A stretch of 64,000 nt of DNA from Pascua guehoae (Eukaryota > Basidiomycota > Tremellomycetes > Trichosporonales > Trichosporonaceae), in assembly GCA_001600415.1 (NCBI GenBank), contig BCJX01000011.1, positions 303,029 through 367,028 on the forward strand, given 5' to 3'. Under the pieces are notes generated by a model. The model saw nothing but the letters and a program-made list of their open reading frames with translations. It was not told the DNA's origin and did not search any database. Position numbers and translations under genes: made by a program. The first letter of the stretch is position 1. The number at the start of each line of letters is the position of its first letter. This document shows, one piece after another, positions 1 through 12,200 of the stretch.

Positions 1-274
1 ACGAAGAGCTTCGAAGCGCTTCCAAGAACTTTCTGACGGGTATGGGGACGGACTTGATGACAGGCATGTGAGTGTCACTACTTTTGTCACTGTTAGAGGT
101 GAGTCACCGTCATTTCGATTAGATCCGCAGACAACATTCTCAACACAGAACACAACACCCAAAAGTACAAACACCACACAGGCCCGACGTCGCTTGAGAT
201 CCACCGGTAACAGATGTCTCATTGGCATGTTTGAAAAGGTCTGTGACGCCTGAGGCGGGTGTGTTGAAGTCAGT

Positions 275-561
275 GATCTCCACTTTGCCAACCGGTATTC
301 AGCCCAAGGCTGCGTCCACACCACCAGCAGAATATACGTCATCTGGCGTCAAGGAGGACGTTTCCAGCCTTGACGCATCTGTCAAAGAGCAACTCGTACA
401 CACACAACGGAGGCGAAGTGTGGAGGACAAAGGACGGTCAATTCATCGTGTGCAAAGGCCAGGATAACCCCAAGTGTGCAGCCTCGCTCGGCTTTAAAGG
501 AATCATCGGGTTTGAAGACCATATGGGCCCGTATCCCGGCAATGTCCGTATGGGTTGTTAG
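275..561 (+). pseudogene. C-terminal remnant of a fungal class-3 lipase
   Basis: The frame ending at the TAG at 559-561 reads SNSYTHNGGEVW, then a DG, a Cys-rich stretch, DHMGPYPG and a final MGC. This resembles the C-terminus of fungal triacylglycerol lipases (alpha/beta hydrolase, Lipase_3), where a Y-x-H-x-x-x-E-x-W segment carries the catalytic His and the protein ends in a short Cys-containing tail. Just upstream, from 275, another frame reads DLHFANRYS and then RIYVIWRQGGRFQ, which fits the segment preceding it, but that frame meets TGA at 371-373 while the C-terminal frame is offset by one base. No GHSLGG nucleophile elbow was found between 1 and 275. The sequence is therefore a decayed copy, a sequencing frameshift, or the tail of a gene starting before the window. 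The family call is moderately supported; intactness is doubtful. Confidence 0.5.
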
Positions 562-1643
562 AAGGTTGAAAGGTGAATGTATTATGTCGAGCGGGGTTTT
601 GCCACGTAGCATGGAGGGGCAGGGCGAATGCGGGAACTCGTGTCGGTGGAACCTGGTGGTGTGAATACCAGTGTAACCAGGAGCGATCACTTTGCGGGCA
701 TTCACATTTGTTGACGCGACCATCGAGATTCCGCCCACTATGCCGGTGCGGACGCCTCCTGAGGAGTTGCTTAAAAAGAGCACTTGCCTCTACACCCAGA
801 AAGCCCCCCACCGGATGGCGACGTTCTCTTCGCTGAATTGACAAGACCAGACCCACCGGTCAAATTGCTTGTGATGTGAGGATGTGCATGAGCGACCGAG
901 ATTGGGTGCATCGGCATGCCTTTGTACAGCAAGAACTTTTGAGGAATGTAAGGTGGCGGACGGAGGGATCGCCGCGCGGGTCCTCACTTGGCATTTCGGC
1001 GTCGTGGTCTGTCGGCCTGGGCGGAACAACTTTGCGGGGCTGCCTTGATGTCCGAAGGAAAAGCAGCCGCGTCCACGACCAGTTTGTGCCTTTGCATTTT
1101 GCTCTCATTCTGCTCCAACCTCGTGTCAACCCAATGCGCCAAATGCTGGCGACACATGCCAAGCTTAGCATGTTTCCATTTCTACTCTTGGCTATATTTG
1201 GCTATGGCTGGTTGCTCTCTCGACCACATGACCACCTGACGGCGGCCAAGGCTACGTTATCTCACCATTGCGTGGCGACCACCTTAAAGTATGCTTCTTG
1301 TCAAACGGCGAATTCGGCGTCTTGGACTATAAACTCTGACATGTGGCTTGTTGTTCCCATCACACGCGCATCGTTCGGCCATATTGTTCGTTCATGCTCT
1401 GTGATCTGCGAGTTGCACGAGGAACAATGGGTCCAACGCTAGTCTTAAGATGCGCCGATCAAGAACAATGGGGCCCACTACTCGCCAGCCTCTAACTCTC
1501 TAGCGTCTCATCATACTCTCACCTCCGTCTCATTTCACACTCTCATCCCAAGTTCGATACACCTTCCTCGCCCCCCATTACCCTTGACTTCTTTCCATTC
1601 TTTCTTTCATCCTTCGTCACTTGGCACACCCAGCTATTCAGCC
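562..1643. other. Intergenic; GH20 promoter and CT-rich leader
   Basis: Several overlapping open frames of 60-190 codons occur here, but none shows splice continuity or a recognisable domain. From about 1495 to 1643 the + strand becomes pyrimidine-rich, as expected for the leader of the downstream gene. No other element was seen. Confidence 0.5.
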
Positions 1644-3714
1644 ATGCTGCTCTCCTCCCTCCTAGCGGGGATTCTCCTCCCCGCAGCCTCGGCACAGTCC
1701 GACACTTCCCTCAACCTCTGGCCCCTTCCCCACTCCTACGATATCGGCACCACGGTGGTGTGCCTCAGCTCGGACTTTTGTGTCGAGTTTGACCGCGACG
1801 CCTCGGACGACCTCCGTGCCGCCGCTGACCGCATGGTATCGAGCATCCGCAAGAGCACCCACACGTACCTCTCCGTCCAGCGCGGTCAGGAGTTCTTCTC
1901 TGGCAAGGCGGGCAACGGATGCGCCAGTGAGATCTCCAAGCTCGTCGTGTCGGTGGACGATGGCGACTCTGTGCTCGCTCATGCGACGCGTCCCATCGGC
2001 CAGCGCGATGAGACCTACAACCTCACTCTCCCGGCCCAGGGCGAAGCGCGCGTCTCTGCCGCGACGGCCCTCGGTGCTTTCCGCGGCCTGACGACTTTTG
2101 AGAACATCTGGTACAAAACCACCTCTGATATCACAAACGTCGACTCGGCGTGTGATGAGGGCATCACATATGCTCCGTTTGCCCCGTACAACATCCAGGA
2201 CGCACCCGCGTTCCCGTGGCGCTCGGTGCTGCTCGACACGTCGCGCAACTGGTTCTCCATCGACGCTCTCAAACGCCAGCTCGATGCCATGGCCAAGGTC
2301 AAGGTGAGAGACCTAAACGAGGCGGCACTGACACCAGTTCTCCGTCTTCCAGTGGCACATCACCGACGCGCAGTCGTGGCCTCTCGAGCTCGGCAAGTTC
2401 CCTGAACTTGCAGAGACGGGAGCGTACAGCCCCAGCCGCAAGTATAGCGAGGATGAAGTACGCGATCTCATCAAGTACGCTGGAGAGGTACGTGCCTTGT
2501 TCCCGAGTTGCAGAGTCGTGCTGATGGATCAGCGCGGCATCGATGTTGTGATCGAGATTGACACGCCCGGCCACACGTCCGTCATCGGCTACTCCCACCC
2601 CGACTACATTGCGTGTTTCGAAGCTGAGCCCTGGGGTCAATCGGCCAACGAGCCACCCGCAGGACAGCTGCGTTTCGCCGACGCTGGTGTCACCAACTGG
2701 ACGGCCTCCCTCTTCGAGGCCATCACCGACCTTACCTCAAGCACCTACTTTGGCACCGGCGGTGACGAGCTCAATGCAAACTGCATGGTGGGTGGCGTGC
2801 GTAGATTCACGGAGCTAACCCGACCAGGCCGAGGACGTCGCGACGCAGCAGAACCTCAATGCTACCGGCAGGACTTTGGAGGACGCTCTGCGTGACTTTA
2901 CAAAGACCACCCACGACGCGCTGATTGCCAAGGACCGCACACCCGTCGTCTGGGAGGAAATGGTACGGCTGTGGCATCGCGTAAACCAGCTGACACTTCA
3001 GGTTTTGGCCCACGGCAACCTGCAGCTCAACAACGACACCGTCGTCGCGGTGTGGATCAGCTCTGCCAACGCTCGTGCCGTTCTGGACCAGGGTTTCCGC
3101 GTCGTCCACGCCCCCTCAGACTACTTCTACCTTGTAGGTTGGCATATCGGACCTACAGCTGACGTGACCAGGACTGCGGTCTCGGCGGATGGGTTGCCAA
3201 GGACGGCGGTGGTAACAGCTGGTGCGACCCCTTCAAGAGCTGGGCGTTGATGTACTCGTACGTCTAGCAGTTGACCGATTCATTTCAACTCACACACCCA
3301 GCTTCAACCCGTACGACAACGTGACCGACGCGCAGCACTCGCAGGTGCTTGGTGGTCAGGCGTCGCTGTGGGCAGAGCAGACGGACGAGACCAACTATGA
3401 GACCGTCATGTGGCCCCGCGCTGCGGCTGTTGCCGAGTTGTTCTGGACCGGCGCTGGAGACGAGAGCTACCCGCGCAGTAAGTATCGGAGGGATATTGGC
3501 TGTCCCGGTGCTAGGGTAGGGTTGCTAGCTATGAGGTAGTGCCCAAAAGAGTATGAGGACATCCCTTGCAAACGCGGTTGCTTACCCCCCAGGCGCTGTC
3601 AAAGCTATGCCGCGCATGCACGACATCCGTTTCCGTCTCGTTGACACGGGTGTCCGCGCCGAGCCGCTCCAGCCTGAGTGGTGTGCGCTCCGCCCTGGCA
3701 AGTGCAACGCGTAG
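1644..3714 (+). CDS. Secreted beta-N-acetylhexosaminidase, GH20
   Basis: Exons: 1644-2303, 2353-2487, 2533-2787, 2828-2962, 3002-3133, 3172-3245, 3302-3477, 3593-3714, giving 562 residues; every junction keeps frame. The ATG at 1644 starts a signal peptide (MLLSSLLAGILLPAASA); an in-frame ATG-like start 60 nt upstream would bury it. An N-terminal GH20b-type region is followed by the barrel motifs WHITDAQSW at about 221, EIDTPGH at about 273 and GTGGDEL with the catalytic Asp-Glu pair at about 343-344, and later WEEM and a Trp-rich LFWTGAGDE end. The family hydrolyses terminal GlcNAc or GalNAc from chitooligosaccharides and glycans by substrate-assisted catalysis. The likely role is extracellular chitin turnover or wall remodelling (inference). 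Length is normal for fungal enzymes. Confidence 0.94.
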
Positions 3715-4324
3715 CGAAGAGTAGGCGGCAGTGCTCATAGCGTAGGGGGTGGTGTAATTCTGTTGATAGTGGTTTGCGAAAGACCCATAGTGCTTGTTGC
3801 GCTTGTAGGTGATGCTGAATGCATGGATGGGTGTGGTCCTTGCTGGTCGCTACAAATAGCTGTCTGGCAAAACAGTCGCCAGGAACACCTTCAAGGGATC
3901 AAGGGAGCAACACGCCGCCATACCTGCCCTACACTTCACCCGCTGGTGTTGCCTGGCCCGTAGCTGAACCTCTCAAAGTGTAGCATGCTCGTTCTGTGCA
4001 CTCAAGTGTGTAGTCGCATACGTTGCGATTCAGAACCTGTGTACAACATGCATGAATGTGTGCCTCATGAACGAAGCAAGGTTGAACAGATACAAAGCCA
4101 AGGCCAGCGCAGTTATTTTCGGTTTTAATGCGGGATTTTTTCGCGTTTCAAATGTTCCTGGCCTGGCCCAGGTGCATCGCTTCAATCTCACCCAGCAAGG
4201 ATGCCAGGCCGTGTGCGGCCGCAACGACCACTTGTTCTACCATACATCTTGCTGTCAACCTTCTTTCCCTCCTTCAACACCCTTTCCCACAAACCCGTCT
4301 CGACTGGAGTCGACCTGCACCGAC
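3715..4324. other. Intergenic spacer between two + genes
   Basis: This 610-bp stretch holds the 3' end of the GH20 gene and the promoter of the next gene, with a CT-rich run around 4240-4310. No other gene or repeat was seen. Confidence 0.5.
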
Positions 4325-7300
4325 ATGGCGTCGCAGCCCACCTTCTCGCGGCTGGCGCTTGCGGCCGCGCTTATGGGTACGTCTACGCCCCGCCGCCGTC
4401 GTGGCATGTTTTGTTTAGGCGTCATCGCTGCATTCGAATGATTCGGGGTCGTGGTTGTCGTCCTCGACTTTGCTAGTGTAGCACTAACAGATTCCCAGAG
4501 TACGACAATGACCCAAATGACCCGCACCGCGAGAATGTGGACCACAACCGGTCGGCCATCTTCCGGCAGTTACGGCAGCGACAACGGGCACCGTCAATCC
4601 CCCCACTAGACGTCGAAGACGGACGCGGGCGTGGGCGCGGATCTGCAGACGCGGGACACCGTCGACAGGGAACAATGACGAGCTACCAGACCGGGGCTGG
4701 TGTGGACGGCGACCTGGGCGACCGGAATGCGCTGAACGAGGTCAACGTGGACCGCTGGGGCCTTCCTGAGCGCATGCTGAGTGAGGACATGCACTCGGGC
4801 TCGCGGCCATCACGCATTGCTCAGGTACCTCCCCAACTTGCACGGGGCCACTCGGTGTATGTCGAGCACTTGGACGAGGATGGGCGGCCGACGTCGGTGT
4901 CGTCGTACGACCAGATTGCGGACGAGGCGATCCGCGAGGCCGAGCGTGTGCGCCGCATCGCCGAGGATCCCAGTTATCGCCGGCGGTCGGGGATCCACGA
5001 CCTCACCCTAGAGGACACGGGGGGCAACAGCCCCATCATGGTCCCGTTGCCCGAGTCGCCGTCGAGCATGCGCCACCAGCTGCCACGCATGGAGCGCGGG
5101 CCCGCACGACGCCCAGCACCCATCACCGTACCGACAGACTCGCCTGGCTCAGGTCCGCTGTCGGGGCCCCTCTCGGCGCCTATTCTCTCGGCTGGCATCT
5201 CGCTCCACTCACCCTCGCGCCTCGACGACGAGGCAAATGAGAAGGAACTCCTCCGCAACCCTTTCGAGTTGCCCGCTCCGCCCCCCGAGCTCGGTTCGCG
5301 CTTCGACCCAAAGGCGCTCGACGCACAGCGCCGCTCTCTCGACCTCACGCGTATCGGCTCCCGTGGCTCCACTGACGAGCCCCGCGATCCCCGCATGTCG
5401 CTCTACTCGCTCCGGCCAGGCTCGGTGGCTGGTACAGACAGTGGCCGCCCAGGCTCGGCCACAGGGACAACCGACCCACGCGTGTCCATGTACTCGGACC
5501 GCCGAGCGTCGCTTGTCTACCACGACGAACCGAGCCCCGTCGAGCGCACCTCTGTGCAGGGCGACCCCAACCGGATGTCGGCCGCATGGACAGAAGTTTC
5601 GCCCGTGGAAAGGCAGTTTGAGGACATTCCCGACGCCGCGGACTATGGCAAGCCTCTCCAGCCATCAAAGTACACGTCACATGCGCTCCGCGTCGCGCGC
5701 CACGAGCTCCTCCGCCCCAAAACTCTCATCATGCCTACTCCACTTGCAGGCTCGGACCGTCAAACCGTTGCGGTCCATGTGCCACATGGTTTCTCGCTTG
5801 GCGAAAAGCCCCTTCCCGCCGATGCGCGTGCGTCGATTCTCAACATGGGCAAAGGTGTGCCTCTGTCCCTCGCCCAGCGCACTTTCCGGTCGTCTCTCAT
5901 GGTTGGAGGACAGCGTGATGACGAGTTATTCTTCCAAGGCACTGCCGATGAGGGCGAGGTGCTGGGCGTTCACCACGAGGAGGACGAAGAAGAGGAGGAG
6001 ATGGAGCTGCACAAACCTGGCAAGCTCTATGTGAGTCGGCTTGCGTGCCACATTTATTCAACTGGCGTCTGACACTACAGGGCACGAGTCTTATCGACCA
6101 GCTCGAGGCGCGCAAGGCACAGATGCACGGGAAGCGGCGCGTATTCTACGGCGACAACCGTCCGTCGATGATGGCGCGATCGACTGCTGCGCGCCAGTCG
6201 ACGCTCATCGACCCAGCCAGTCTAGCCGAGCCACCATCGCTGCCCCCACCTAACGCTGATGGTCGTCCCACGACGTTCATGCAGAGCCAGAGCATGCCGC
6301 AGATCAACGTGCCAGATGGCGACGATGACGCGCCGGCGAACCGCCTCGCAAAGTCACGCTCCGTGTTTGGCGTCGACACGGTGTGGGAGCGCGAGATGAC
6401 CAAGCTCAAGAGCATGAAGGAGGCCGAGCAAAAGGCAAAGGAGGAAGCAGAGGCCAAGGAGCGTGCAAAGGAGCAGGCCAAGCGTGAAAAGGCCAGCAAC
6501 CGCAAGAGCTTCTGGGGACGCAAGAGCATGATGTTGGACGCAAACAGTGGGCCGTTAGACCAGCGGTGGTCGGTCATCGACCGGCCCCAGTCGATGCTCA
6601 GCCCCAACGACCCACGTCCCCAGACCATGCTCAGTCCAAACGACCCGCGTCCTCAGACCATGCTTGACCCCAACGATCCTCGTCCAAACTCGATGCTCAT
6701 GCCAAACGACCCGCGCATGTCAATGTTCAACCCCAGTGATCCCCGTCCCGATTCCATGTTGATGCCCAACGACCCCCGCATGTCCATGTTCAATCCGAGC
6801 GACGCTCGCCCGAACTCCATGTTGATGCCCAACGACCCTCGCATGTCCATGTTCAACCCGAGTGATCCTCAAATGTCGATGATTCCACAGGGGGAGGACG
6901 AGGAGGACGGGACGGAGCTCCGGCGGTCGGCCGTGGGCGACCGTCCACCCACGCTCGCGTTTGAGCCCGAGGGGACACCGCTTGGGAGCATGTCGCCCGA
7001 AAAGCCAGCTCCGCCCTCAGAGCGGCGTGCAGGCAGCCGCCTTGGGATCACAGACTGGTTCCAAAGCAGCGACGAGGACTCTGACGAAGACCGCCCCTTG
7101 CGCCGTGCTGCAAAGGACAAGGCCGCCGCCCAGCCGTCGACCATGGCGGCGGTGCCACAGAGCGCTCCTCCCATGCCTCCACCACCGCAGCTGCCACCAA
7201 CTGTGGCAATGTACGGCGGTGCGCCCCACGACGATGGCGACTCTTCCGACGAGGACGTCCCCCTGTCTCGCATCAGGGCGCAGGTAGCCGACGACAGCTC

Positions 7301-8048
7301 GGATGAAGAGGTACCCCTCTCGCAGCTCAAGGAGAAGGGTACGGGGATCCACATGGTCTCAAAGAAGTCATCGACACCGACGTTACCTCAGCTGCCGACG
7401 ATTAAAGCCGTCAGTTCCGCCCCACTTGCCCTCAACCTGCCTGGCTCGGGGGGCTTATCTCCAGTGTCCCCTGCTGGCGGTGCCAACTCGGACGACGACG
7501 ACGAGCCACTCTTTATCCGCCAGGCGCGCACGCGTGCCTCTGCCATGGTCCTCAACGACAATGGGTCTGCAGCTGGAGGTGCCCCTGGCTCGTCGGCGGA
7601 GCAGACCAAAGAGGAGATCGAGGACGACCTGCCGCTTGGATGGAAACACGCAAACGCCGCTGTGCGCCAGCACGCCGCCAAGGCGGCGCAGCCGCAACCC
7701 CAGAGCTTCTACGGTGCGGCTATGGGTGGCGGCATGCTGCCGCAGTCGTTCTACGGAAACCCGTACATGGCGGGTGCGTCGCCTTACATGAGCGGCATGC
7801 CCGTGGCTCCACCGATGGGCCACCCCGGCATGGGTATGATGGGTATGGGCGGCATGGGCGGCATGGCTATGCCGATGCAAATGCCCATGCAAGGCATGCC
7901 CGGTATGCCAATGGGCGGCCAGGGCATGTACCCGCCGATGGAGGTGCCGGATCCCGGCCGCAACATTGACGACTGGCGCAAGCAGGTTGCGCCGCTCGCT
8001 CCGGCCGCGACGGGCTCGGGGCAGAGTGTGTCTACGCGTGGACCATAG
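4325..8048 (+). CDS. Large disordered protein with Met/Asn/Asp/Pro tandem repeats; function unknown
   Basis: Exons: 4325-4376, 4499-6030, 6081-8048, giving 1183 residues. Intron 1 has a branch point (CTAAC) shortly before CAG and restores the frame GAG-TAC-GAC. The protein looks disordered: Ser/Pro/Arg-rich for about 500 residues, an acidic Glu run just before exon 3, a basic/Ala/Glu coiled-coil candidate at about 632-668, Met-rich tandem repeats at about 697-796, five scattered acidic-x-PL motifs (for example SSDEDVPLSRI, DEEVPLSQL, DDDEPLFIRQ, DDLPLGW), and a Gly/Met-rich C-terminus. No catalytic domain, signal peptide or membrane segment was seen. The repeated S/D-D-E-x-PL motifs could be docking or phosphorylation sites (inference). 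I do not recognise the family. Confidence 0.85.
6585..6884 (+). repeat. In-frame Met-rich tandem repeats in the unknown protein
   Basis: About 100 residues consist of units around the cores SMLMPNDPRM and SMFNPSDPRPD, with shorter SMLSPNDPRP and TMLDPNDPRP units first. The 63-nt composite unit (SMLMPNDPRMSMFNPSD plus four residues) appears about three times, with mostly synonymous drift between copies. Confidence 0.85.
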
Positions 8049-9202
8049 ACACCGCCTTTGGGGTGTAGGTGGCATGGTGGCACAGCATGCTCGGTCTGCA
8101 CCGAGCGAGGCCAGCCAGGTCCAATCGCGCATTTCGCGACATCTACTCCCGGCATTATGTCAACCTGCCCAGCTCGGCCAGCTCATGAAACTAGCGCATG
8201 ATCGCATGATTGCGCACGACCCACGACGCCACGAAACCCCACCCCCGCGCACTCGGTAGACTCGCTAGTGCGCCAGTGCGCTCGCTCGCGTGACCACTGC
8301 AGACGACACGGCGACACGACGGACGATAACAACCCCCATAGAGATGGTGTGTACCCATAGTATTTGGCAAGTCAGCCGTAGAGAACCCATGCATGGTGCA
8401 GTGTGCGTCTTGCGGGTCGTGTGGTAGAGTTTGAACGCAGGGATGTGTCACAGAGGCACACGTCGGTGCATTGGCTGACGTGAAGAGGTTGCCCGATGGG
8501 ATTGGCACGCGGTGGTCACCGGGAGCGCGTGGCGGACATGGGCGGCAGGTGGAGGAGGGTGGAGGCCGTGGAGGGGATCGAGGGGAGACGCGGCACGCGC
8601 GGCACGGTGTGGTAAAAAAAGGGAACTCGGCCCTCCCCCCTGAAACGGGCGATTTAGCAGTCGGTGGAATGAGTGCAGGGGCGGCACAGCAGCGGCTAAT
8701 GTCTTGGCGCGTGTGCCAGAGAGTAGTGTAGTGTAGCATCAAAGTACCCGCTAGCCCATGATCCTTTGCACCTGCAAAAAGGGGCTGCTCGGCTGCTCAG
8801 AAACGACACACACTGGCGGGGTATAGGTAGCGACCGACTGCGGCTAGGCTGGCTCTTGGCATCCCCGCCTTGTTTCACCTCGCACGCGATCACCACTACT
8901 GCCATTGTAACACTGTAACAAAGAACGGCAGACATCAGATCAAAGCCGCCGTCGTCCTTTCTTTCCTCTCCATTACCCAACAGTCTCTATATCACTCGCT
9001 CTTTGATCTCCCCATCGCCCATCACTTGCCCGCGCCACCCACCGTCCCCGTCCTCGACGCGCCGACTAGCCGCACCCCCGGTCCTCGGCCTCGTCCACGT
9101 TCCCCCCTTCCTCCCCTGTCCGCGCCTGCTGGGCGCGTCTGAGCCCCCACCATCTTCACCCCGCGTCGCAAGACCGCTACCTCGCCGCCCCCGACGCTCA
9201 GC
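8049..9202. other. Intergenic; CT-rich promoter and leader of the GH47 gene
   Basis: The stretch carries no coding sequence I can support. The last 250 bases before 9203 are strongly pyrimidine-rich on the + strand, typical of a leader in this window. Confidence 0.45.
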
Positions 9203-12200
9203 ATGGGCGCGTGGGATGTCGAGGCACAGGCGGCACCGGGCGCATCTGGCTCTGGCCTGGGCGGCGCGACGCGCACGCTGCGGCGGACGCTCGCGCGCCG
9301 GTCGCGCGTCATCTTCACATTCCTCACGTGTGCGGCAATTCTATTCTACCTCGGCGCGCCGTGGGGCGAGCACCGCCGAGGAGGAGGCGGACTGGGCGGG
9401 GACGTGTGGGACGTGGCGGATGTCCCGGGGGCGGACGTGTACATTATCGACGAGCATGGGGACCACTTCTACCCGCACCGCGGCGAGGGGGGATTTGCGC
9501 CCATGCACCCGCCGGCGTCGTCGCTCGTCTCCCCCGCCCTCCTCTTCCCCGAGGTCGATCGGCGCTTCCTCCGCCCGCCCCCGGCCGACACGTACCCGGA
9601 CTCGGAGCTCGATCTGATCATTTCGCCCCCGCCAGAAGCGTCCCCCAGGTCTGACAAGTACGGCGTCATGGAACAGAGCGCGTATTCGCAGACGTGGCAG
9701 CCCCCCGCCGACTGGCACGAGGCGCGCGGGAATAGGGGCATGGAGAAGGTTCAGTGGCCCGGATTTGCGGACCGCCAAGAGTCGACGCAGGAGAAGAAGC
9801 TCAGAGAGGACAGGCGCGAGGCCGTCAAGCGCGGGTTTGTGTACGCGTGGCAAAAGTACAAGGATGTCGCGTGGGGGTTTGACGAGGTCCAGCCCGTCAC
9901 TAAGATTAGGCGCAACCCGTTTAATACGTGAGTCGTCGTGGTCGTGGGTCTGAGGGGTGGGGGACGTGGGGGGGGGAGGGCCGGGGGAGCGCGAGGGCGG
10001 GTGGGTGGTGACGAGCGGACAGCAAAGGGGACGCAGGGAGGGGAAAGGGGGGGAGCATGGAGGGGAGCGGCGGTGTGACTGCTGGAATAGCAGGGTGGCA
10101 GACATGTGGGAGCGTCGGTCGGCGTGGGATGAGTGGGGATGACAGCTGTGTGTAGGACCGGAGGGCAGCGCTGGTGTGGGAAAGCGCAGAGAGGGACAGG
10201 CCGTAGCTGGGCGGAGAGCGGTTGCGTGCGGGACGCGATCGCGGTGCCCGGCGTAGAGTTGCACTGGAAGTCGACAACGGTGGCATACCCGTGGCGTACG
10301 TGCTAACAACACAGCTGGGGCGCGTCCATTGTCGACACGCTCGACACGCTCCTGCTCATGGGCCTCGAGGACGAGTACAACCTCTGCCGTCCGCACGTCA
10401 ACCAGCTCAACTTCCACTGGATCAACGGCAAGGACTGGTCGCAGGGCTACATCTCGCCTCCCTCCGAGGTCAACGAAAAGGGCGAGCGGTGGATGGTCCA
10501 GCGCGACCGGACGGCGACGATTCCCGTCTTTGAGACGGGTATCCGGTACTTTGGCGGCCTTGTCGGCGCATACGACTTGTCTGGTGACAAGCTGATGCTC
10601 GAGCGCGCCATCGACCTCGCCAACATTCTGGGCAAGGCGTTCAACACACGCACAGGCCTGCCAGTGCTCCGGCTCGACGCGGGCGCCGAGTCGGGAGTGT
10701 ACAATGTGGGCGCCGTGTCGATTGCCGAGGTCGGGAGCATGTCGCTCGAGCTCATCCGTCTTTCGCAAGCAACGGGCAATCGCACATGGTTTGACCTCGC
10801 GCAACGTGTCACCGACTATCTCGACGAGAGAGTCGCCCCCCGCTCGGTCCACCCGCCCCTCATCCCCACGAGCTTTGCATCCGAAGGCAAGGGCAACATG
10901 ACGGGCATGTTTTCCTTTGGCGGCATGGCAGACTCGTACTACGAGTACCTCATCAAGGCGTACCGCCTCCTCGGCGGCGGCAAGATTGCCCAGCAGTACA
11001 AGCGCCTGTACGCCGACAGCATTGACGTTGCGCGCGAGATTCTCTTTTCCGACGTCACGGTCGTCCCTGGCCGCGATCTGTTTACCATTGGCAAGTACCA
11101 GCACCATCGCTACTCGGCCGCGCTCGAACACCTGACGTGCTTTGCGGGTGCAATGCTCGGTCTCGGCGCAAAGCTCCTCGGGCGCGCCGACGACATGACG
11201 TTTGCCGAGCGGTTCACGGCCACGTGTTACTGGGTCTCGGCGTCGACCAAGACGGGTGTCCAGCCCGAAGACATTACATTCTTTGCCAACGACGACGAGA
11301 AGCGGCACGAAAACCTCACAATGGCCGGGAGGGTATACCACCCGCCCGTGGGCGAGATTGACGAGCTGCACATTAACACTGAAAAGATGCGCAAGGGGTG
11401 GGACGGCAAGTTCCGTTTCATCGACGACAACTCGCTCGTCGACGAGGACTCTGGACGTGAGCCCGGAAAGCCCCTCGAGTACTATCAGCGCCTCAAGGGC
11501 AAGGTCCCCGGTACCCAACGCATCTCGGCCTGGTACATTAACCGCCCCGAAACGATCGAGTCGGTCTTTTACATGTACCGCCTGACGGGCGACAAAAAGT
11601 GGCAGGAAAAGGGCTGGTCCATGTTCACAAACTGGATGACGGCCGGGAAAGTCGAGGGCGGCATTTCGTCCATCCAGGACGTCAACCGCGACAACCAGTA
11701 CGGTGACAACATGGAGAGCTTTATGTTTGCAGAGACGTTCAAGTACCACTATCTCTTGCACGCCGATCACGACCTCATGTCGCTTGACGACTATGTGTTG
11801 AATACGGGTGAGTCCGTGCTGGGGTTGGTGGAGGCATCGCTGGGGGTCAAAGACTGTTCTGCAATAGACGGCAGAAAGACAGCAGGAAGAGTCGACGCCA
11901 ACCTTCAACTACTCGTTGCTAGTGCACTCCAACCTTGACTCGTCGTTGCGTGCACTCCAACCTTTGACTCGTCCTTGCGTGCACTCCAACCTTTGACTCG
12001 TCCTTGCGCGCACTCCAACCTTGACTCGTCGTCGCTAGTGCGCTCCCCCCGCTGACAAACAGAGGCCCACCCTTTCATCGCAACCGACATGACGCCCGGC
12101 TCACAAGGACTATGGCACGGCGCGTCCGACGCCAACCTCGGCGTGCGGGGCCAGGGCACCGACGCGCAAAAGTGGGTGCGTCGCGAACAGCTCGCCAGGT

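Noticed and set aside
876..1442. 188-codon + frame upstream of GH20
   Set aside because: It has no domain, mixed composition, competing frames on both strands and no splice support.
7455..8132. 225-codon His/Arg-rich minus-strand frame
   Set aside because: It is antisense to the Met/Gly-rich end of the unknown protein; the composition is that of a complement artefact.
9341..11908. 855-codon minus-strand open frame antisense to the mannosidase gene
   Set aside because: It is a mirror of C3/G3-biased codons on the coding strand and crosses intron 1; the + strand carries unmistakable GH47 motifs and clean splice sites.
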